Below, in pieces: positions 58,331-64,000 of a DNA stretch of 64,000 bases. The DNA is from Solea solea. Lineage: Eukaryota > Chordata > Actinopteri > Pleuronectiformes > Soleidae. The position numbers were made by a program, and so were the translations under genes. The stretch spans positions 1,881,690 through 1,945,689 of the forward strand of contig NC_081147.1 in the NCBI RefSeq assembly GCF_958295425.1. Direction: 5' to 3'. Below the pieces are notes generated by a model. That model did no database searches, was not told the origin of the DNA, and was given only the letters and a program-made list of their open reading frames with translations. Position 1 is the stretch's first letter. Every line of letters starts with the position of its first letter.

Positions 58331-59821
58331 GCGACGTGTCACTTAAGATCATAATAGATTATATATAAATGATAATAAGAACATTCACAGAATATTTTAA
58401 AGGATAAACGAAAACGGAAAAAGGCTTTTTATAAACAAATAAAGTGTGTTTTTTTTAACTTAATTTACTGCACTCAACGCTACATGGTATGATTTTGCTT
58501 AGAGGCCGACTTTAATTTTGCTTGTTTGTTATTTTTTTTCCAAATTAATGACCTGATTTTTTTCAACCTAAAATTCACATTTTTGGTTCTTTTTCTAAAT
58601 AAATAATGTGATTTTTCACCCCTAAAACACTGAGGTTTGGAGACTTTCCAGGGTGGCGCAAGTTCTGGTTTTTTTTTTTAAGTCCTAAGTTTAGCAAGCA
58701 GAACTTTGGGTCTCGACTCATTTCCAAAAAAGTACTCAAAAACGTCATAGTATAGTATGTCGTCCAAAATGTGATAAAAATGTCATAGTATAGTATGTCG
58801 TCCAAGATCACTCAAAAACGTCATAGTATAGTATGTTGTCCGAAATTGCTCAAAAAAGTCATAGTATAGTATGTCGTCCAAAATGTGATAAAAACGTCAT
58901 AGTATAGTATGTCGTCGTCCAAAATGTGTTAAAAACGTCATAGTATAGTATGTCGTCCAAAATGTGATAAAAACGTCATAGTATAGTATGTCGTCCAAAA
59001 AAGTACTCAAAAATGTCGTAGTATAGTATGTCGTCCAAAATTGCTCAAAAAAGTCATAGTATAGTATGTCGTCTAAAATGTGATAAAAAAGTCATAGTAT
59101 ATTATGTCGTCCAAAATGTGATAAAAATGTCATAGTATAGTATGTTGTCCAAAATGTGATAAAAAAGTCATAGTATATTATGTCGTCCAAAATGTGATAA
59201 AAAAGTCATAGTATAGTATGTCGTCCAAATGTGATAAAAACGTCATAGTATAGTATGTCGTCCAAAATGTGTTAAAAACGTCATAGTATAGTATGTCGTC
59301 CAAAATGTGACAAAAAAGTCATAGTTATTTATGTCGTCCAAAATGTGATAAAAATGTCATAGTATAGTATGTCGTCCAAAATGTGACAAAAAAGTCAAAG
59401 TATATTATGTCGTCCAAAATGTGACAAAAAAGTCATAGTATAGTATGTCGTCCAAAATGTGACAAAAAAGTCGTAGTATATTATGTCGTCCAAAATGTGA
59501 CAAAAAAGTCATAGTATAGTATGTCGTCCAAAATGTGACAAAAAAGTCGTAGTATATTATGTCGTCCAAAATGTGACAAAAAAAGTCATAGTATAGTATG
59601 TCGTCCAAAATATGACAAAAACGTCATAGTATAGTATGTCGTCCAAAGTCACTCAAAAATATCATAGTATAGTGTGTCGTCCAAAATATGACAAAAACGT
59701 CATTATAGTATGTCGTCCAAAATCACTCAAAAACGTCATAGTATAGTATGGCGTCCAAAATGACACCAAAAGGTCATAGTACAGTGTGGCATCCAAAAGG
59801 ACACACAAACGTTGTCATTAT

Positions 59822-59905
59822 TGTCAGGGGAGGGATTTGAACTACTGTCCCCTGGGGAAGCTGGTATCCAAAATGCAGGTGCATAGACCACTCAGCCAAC
59901 TGCGA
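59822..59905 (-). repeat. Degenerate tRNA(Leu/Ser)-like module in satellite, copy 1
   Basis: The minus strand reads ttggctgagtggtctatgca (A box TGGCTGAGTGG), then a ccccagggg hairpin like a class II variable arm, then agttcaaatccctcccctga (B box AGTTCAAATCC). The acceptor and T stems do not pair well, so it is not a functional tRNA. Confidence 0.6.
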
Positions 59906-60501
59906 GGGAGGACTAAGGGATGAACAGTACAGTATGTCGTCCAAAATGACACCTAAAAGTCATAGTATAGTATGTCGTCCAAAATGACACCAAAATGTCA
60001 TAGTATAGTATGTCGTCCAAAATGACACCTAAAAGTCATAGTATAGTATGTCGTCCAAAATGACCCCAAAATGTCATAATATAGTATGTCGTCCAAAATG
60101 TGATAAAAATGTCATAGTATATTATGTCGTCCAAAATGTGATAAAAAAGTCATAGTATAGTATGTCGTCCAAAATGTGATAAAAAAGTCATAGTATAGTA
60201 TGTCGTCCAAAATGTGACAAAAAAGTCATAGTATATTATGTCGTCCAAAATGTGATAAAAAAGTCATAGTATAGTATGTCGTCCAAAATCACTCAAAAAT
60301 GTCATAGTATAGTATGACGTCCAAAATATGACAAAAAAGTCATAGTATAGTATGTCGTCCAAAATTGCTCAAAAAAGTCATAGTATAGTATGTTGTCCAA
60401 AATCACCCAAAAACGTCATAGTATAGTATGGTGTCCAAAATGACACCAAAAAGTCATAGTACAGTGTGGCATCCAAAAGGACACAAAAAAGTTGTCATTA
60501 T

Positions 60502-60585
60502 TGTCAGGGGAGGGATTTGAACTACTGTCCCCTGGGGAAGCTGGTATCCAAAATGCAGGTGCATAGACCACTCAGCCAACTGCGA
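60502..60585 (-). repeat. Degenerate tRNA-like module, copy 2
   Basis: Same sequence as copy 1 across the A box, variable-arm hairpin and B box, with the same flanks (gttgtcattattgtcagggg on the plus strand). Confidence 0.6.
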
Positions 60586-60863
60586 GGGAGGACTAAGGGA
60601 TGAACAGTACAGTATGTCGTCCAAAATGACACCTAAAAGTCATAGTATAGTATGTCGTCCGAATTGACACCAAAATGTCATAGTATAGTATGTCGTCCAA
60701 AATATTAAAAAAATGTCATAGTATAGTATGTCGTCCAAAATGTGACAAAAACGTCATAGAATAGTATGACGTCCAAAATGTGACAAAAATGTCATAGTAT
60801 AGTATGTCGTCCAAAATCACTCAAAAACGTCATGGTATATATAGTATGTCGTCCAAAATATGA

Positions 60864-60900
60864 CAACTGCGAGGGAGGACTAAGGGATGAACAGTACAAT
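60864..60900 (-). repeat. Truncated tRNA-like module
   Basis: Only aactgcgagggaggactaag and the following ggatgaacagtac survive, joined to a normal satellite unit. The boxes are lost, which marks a deletion junction. Confidence 0.6.
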
Positions 60901-61903
60901 ATGTCGTCCAAAATGACACCTAAAAGTCATATTATAGTATGTCGTCCAAAATGACACCAAAATGTCATAGTATAGTATGTCGTCCAAATTGACACCAAAA
61001 TGTCATAGTATAGTATGTCGTCCAAAATATTAAAAAAATGTCATAGTATAGTATGTCGTTCAAAATGTGACAAAAACGTCATAGTATAGTATGACGTCCA
61101 AAATGTGACAAATATGTCATAGTATAGTATGTCGTCCAAAATCACTCAAAATAGTCATAGTATAGTATGTCGTCCAAAATCACTCAAAAACGTCATGGTA
61201 TAGTATGTCGTCTAAAATATGACAAAAAAGTCAAAGTATAGTATGTTATCCAAAATATGACAAAAAAGTCATAGTATAGTATGTCGTCCAAAATCACTCA
61301 AAAACGTCATAGTATAGTATGTCATCCAAAATCACTCAAAAAAGTCATCGTATAGTATGTCGTCCAAAATATGACAAAAAAGTCGTAGTATAGTATGTCG
61401 TCCTAAATTGACAAAAAAAAGTCATAGTATAGTATGTCGTCCAAAATCACTCAAAAACGTCATGGTATAGTATGTCGTCCAAAATATGACAAAAAAGTCA
61501 TAGTATAGTATGTCATCCAAAATATGACAAAAAAGTCAAAGTAAAGTATGTCGTCCAAAATGTGACAAAAAACGTCATAGTATAGTATGTCGTCCAAAAT
61601 ATTAAAAAAAAAGTCATAGTATAGTATGTCGTCCAAAATTATGTCGTCCAAAATTGCTCAAAAAAGTCATAGTACAGTTTGTTGTCCAAAATGTGACAAA
61701 AAAGTCATAGCATAGTATGTCGTCCTAAATCGGTCAAAAAAGTCATAGTATAGTATGTCGTCCAAAATCAGTCAAAAAAGTCATAGTATAGAATGACGTC
61801 CAAAATCACCCAAAAACGTCATAGTATAGTATGGCGTCCAAAATGACACCAAAAGGTCATAGTACAGTGTGGCATCCAAAAGGACCTGAGACGTTGTCAT
61901 TAT

Positions 61904-61988
61904 TGTCAGGGGAGGGATTTGAACTACTGTCCCCTGGTGAAGCTGGTATCCAAAATGCAGGTGCATAGACTACTCAGCCAACTGCGAG
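61904..61988 (-). repeat. Degenerate tRNA-like module, copy 3
   Basis: As copies 1 and 2, with two visible changes (ctggtgaagc in the variable arm, gactactcagcc next to the A box). Confidence 0.6.
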
Positions 61989-63143
61989 GGAGGACTAAGG
62001 GATGAACAGTATAGTATCTCGTTCAAAACGTGACAAATAGTCATAGTATAGTATGTCGTCCAAAATGTGACAGAAAAAAGTCATAGTATAGTATGTCGTC
62101 CAAAATGTGACAAAATAGTCATACTATAGTATGTCGTCCAAAATGTGACCAAAACGTCATAGTATAGTATGTCGTCCAAAATCAGCCAAAAATGTCATAG
62201 TATAGTATGTCGTCCAAAATCGATCGAAAACGTCATAGTATATTGTGTCGTCCAAAATATAAAAAAAAACGTCATAGTATAGTATGTTGTCCAAAATGTG
62301 ACAAAAACGTCAGAGTATAGTATGTCGTCCAAAATCGATCGAAAAAGTCATAGTATAGTATGACGTCCAAAATGTGACAAAAACCTCATAGTATAGTATG
62401 TCGTCCAAAATCACTCAAAAACGTCATAGTATAGTATGTCGTCCAAAATGTGACAAAAAAGTCATAGTATAGTATGTCGTCCAAAATCACTCAAAAACAT
62501 CATAGTATAGTATGTCGTCCAAAATTGACGAAAAAAGTCATAGTATAGTATGTCATCCAAAATATGACAAAAAAGTCATAGTATAGTATGTCGTCCAAAA
62601 TTGCTCAAAAAAGTCATAGTATAGTATGTCGTCCAAAATGACACCAAAATGTCATTGTATAGTATGTCGTCCAAAAATGTGACAAAAATGTCATAGTATA
62701 GTATGTCATCCAAAATTACTCGAAAACGTCATAGTATAGTGTGTCGTCCAAAATATAAAAAAAAACGTCATAGTATAGTATGTGGTCCAAATTGTGACAA
62801 AAACGTCATTTTCGTATGTCGTCCAAAATCACTCAAAAACGTCATAGTATAGTATGTCGTCCAAAATTGCTCAAAAAAGTCATAGTATAGCATGTCGTCC
62901 AAAATGTGACAAAAAAGTCATAGTATAGTATGACGTCCAAAATTTATCAAAAAAGTCATAGTATAGTATGTCGTCCAAAATGTGACAAAAAAGTCATAGT
63001 ATAGTATGTCGTCCAAAATCACTCAAAAACCTCATAGTATAGTATGTCGTCCAAAATCACTCAAAAACATCATTGTATAGTATGTCGTCCAAAATCAGTC
63101 AAAAACGTCATAGTATAGTATGTCGTCCAAAATCACTCAAAAA

Positions 63144-63156
63144 CCTCATAGTATAG
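63144..63156. repeat. Target-site duplication, left
   Basis: cctcatagtatag, repeated at 63536-63548 directly after the SINE. Confidence 0.75.
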
Positions 63157-63535
63157 TCAGTCAGTCATCATCTACCGCTTTATCCTCCATCAGAGGGTCG
63201 CGGGGGGTGCTGTGCCAATCTCAGCTACATCGGGCGATAGGCGGGGTACACCCTGGACAGTTCGCCAGTCCATCGCAGGGCCACATACAGAGACAGACAA
63301 ACAACCATTCACTCTCACACTCACTCCTATGGTCAATTTAGAGTGTCCAATTTACCTATCCCCACATTGCATGTTTTTGGACTGTGGGAGGAAGCCGGAG
63401 AACCCGGAGAGAACCCACACACACACGGGGAGAACATGCAAACTCCATGCAGAAAGGCCCTTGTTCCAACCCGGGCTCGAACACGGGTCTTCTCGCTGCA
63501 AGGCGAGAGTGCTAACCACTACACCACAGTGTGGC
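63157..63535 (-). mobile_element. tRNA-derived SINE, near full length, inserted in satellite
   Basis: On the minus strand it begins ggccacactgtggtgtagtg and gttagcactctcgccttgca (A-box region), then gtgttcgagcccggg (B box), a body with gggagaacatgcaaactcc-type sequence (plus-strand spelling), and a 3' tail of gatgatgactgactga repeats. It is 379 bp, bounded by a 13-bp direct repeat of satellite sequence, and is the best preserved of the three copies in the window. Family name not assigned. Confidence 0.85.
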
Positions 63536-64000
63536 CCTCATAGTATAGTATGTCGTCCAAAATCACTCAAAAACATCATAGTATAGTTTTATGTCGTCCA
63601 AAATCAGTCAAAAACGTCATAGTATAGTATGTCTTCAAAATGTGACAAAAAAGTCATAGTATAGTATGACGTCCGAAATGTGATAAAAATGTCATAGTAT
63701 AGTATGTCGTCCAAAATATGACAAAAACGTCATAGTATAGTATGTCGTCCAAAATCGATCGAAAACGTCATATTATAGTGTGTCGTCCAAAATATAAAAA
63801 AAAACGTCATAGTATAGTATGTAGTCCAAAATGTGACAAAAACGTCATAGTATAGTATGTCGTCCAAAATGTGACAAAAACCTCATAGTATAGTATGACG
63901 TCCAAAATTGCTCAAAAAAGTCATAGTATAGGCATGTCGTCCAAAATGTGACAAAAAAGTCATAGTATAGTATGACGTCCAAAATTTATCAAAAAAGTCA
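63536..64000. repeat. Satellite array continuation beyond the SINE
   Basis: Same 38-bp unit and linker classes as the main block, running off the window end. The first 13 bp are the right-hand target-site duplication. Confidence 0.95.

Larger units (their letters stand above)
58735..63156. repeat. Satellite array, about 38-bp unit, main block
   Basis: More than 100 units. Each has a conserved core, gtcatagtatagtatgtcgt plus ccaaaat, and a linker of about 11 bp from a small recurring set (gtgacaaaaaa, gtgataaaaa, cactcaaaaac, tgctcaaaaaa, gacaccaaaa, cagtcaaaaa, cgatcgaaaa, attaaaaaa). Spacing between cores measured at 59406, 59444 and 59482 is exactly 38 bp. It yields false open frames rich in DDILYYDFF on the minus strand. 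Confidence 0.97.
56929..64000 (+). other. Intron after exon V, at least 7072 bp, open at the window end
   Basis: No exon with a phase-2 acceptor, transmembrane helix or FAT tail was found. It holds foldback copies (57228-57850), a possibly regulatory stretch (57940-58330) and the long 38-bp satellite with tRNA-like modules and a SINE. Confidence 0.75.

Noticed and set aside
59822..59905. A functional tRNA-Leu or tRNA-Ser gene
   Set aside because: The acceptor and T stems do not pair despite good A- and B-box-like sequences; kept only as a degenerate tRNA-like module.
59405..61966. Several minus-strand frames with DDILYYDFF repeats
   Set aside because: Translations of the 38-bp satellite; periodicity artefacts.
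58735..64000. CRISPR-like pattern of constant core and variable linker
   Set aside because: Linkers are about 11 bp and recur from a small set, the core is not a CRISPR-type palindrome, no cas genes exist and the DNA is vertebrate. It is a satellite.

Overview
This window looks like teleost fish nuclear DNA. It is one large, intron-rich vertebrate gene whose GC-rich exons sit in AT-rich introns full of microsatellites, minisatellites, tRNA-derived SINEs, palindromic MITE-like elements and hAT/LINE remnants. No bacterial, viral or organellar gene was seen.

The only gene supported is a giant atypical cadherin of the FAT family on the + strand. I can place 22 exons between positions 1 and 56928. 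All introns are GT-AG, the reading frame is continuous (8498 coding nt, about 2832 residues), and neither end of the gene is present. The reading frame gives the end of one extracellular cadherin (EC) repeat, 23 further EC repeats, a cysteine-containing membrane-proximal region, one laminin-G domain and two EGF domains. If the usual 34-repeat FAT layout holds, the ECs are about EC11 to EC34. One exon of 3668 bp (14821-18488) carries eleven whole EC repeats plus parts of two, the kind of giant internal exon seen in FAT1/2/3 genes. Laminin-G follows the cysteine region with no intervening EGF, and two EGFs come after it. That order points to FAT2 rather than FAT1 or FAT3 (EGF before LamG) or FAT4 (two LamG). 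The transmembrane and cytoplasmic exons should lie beyond 64000.

Layout: 1-14820, seven small exons in long introns, including a 30-bp minisatellite (1478-2283) and a 6.8-kb intron. 14821-18488, the giant exon. 18935-41187, eleven exons covering the last EC repeats and the membrane-proximal region, with a palindromic MITE, tetranucleotide arrays and tandem duplications in the introns. 41188-56928, the LamG and EGF exons in long introns with an hAT relic, a LINE/SINE chimera and an inverted repeat pair. 58735-64000, a 38-bp-unit satellite with degenerate tRNA-like modules and a SINE flanked by a target-site duplication.

I did not find an undescribed gene system. The most unusual non-genic structure is the terminal satellite: a fixed core of about 27 bp alternating with a small set of recurring linkers, plus three near-identical tRNA(Leu/Ser)-like modules that keep Pol III A- and B-box-like sequences.
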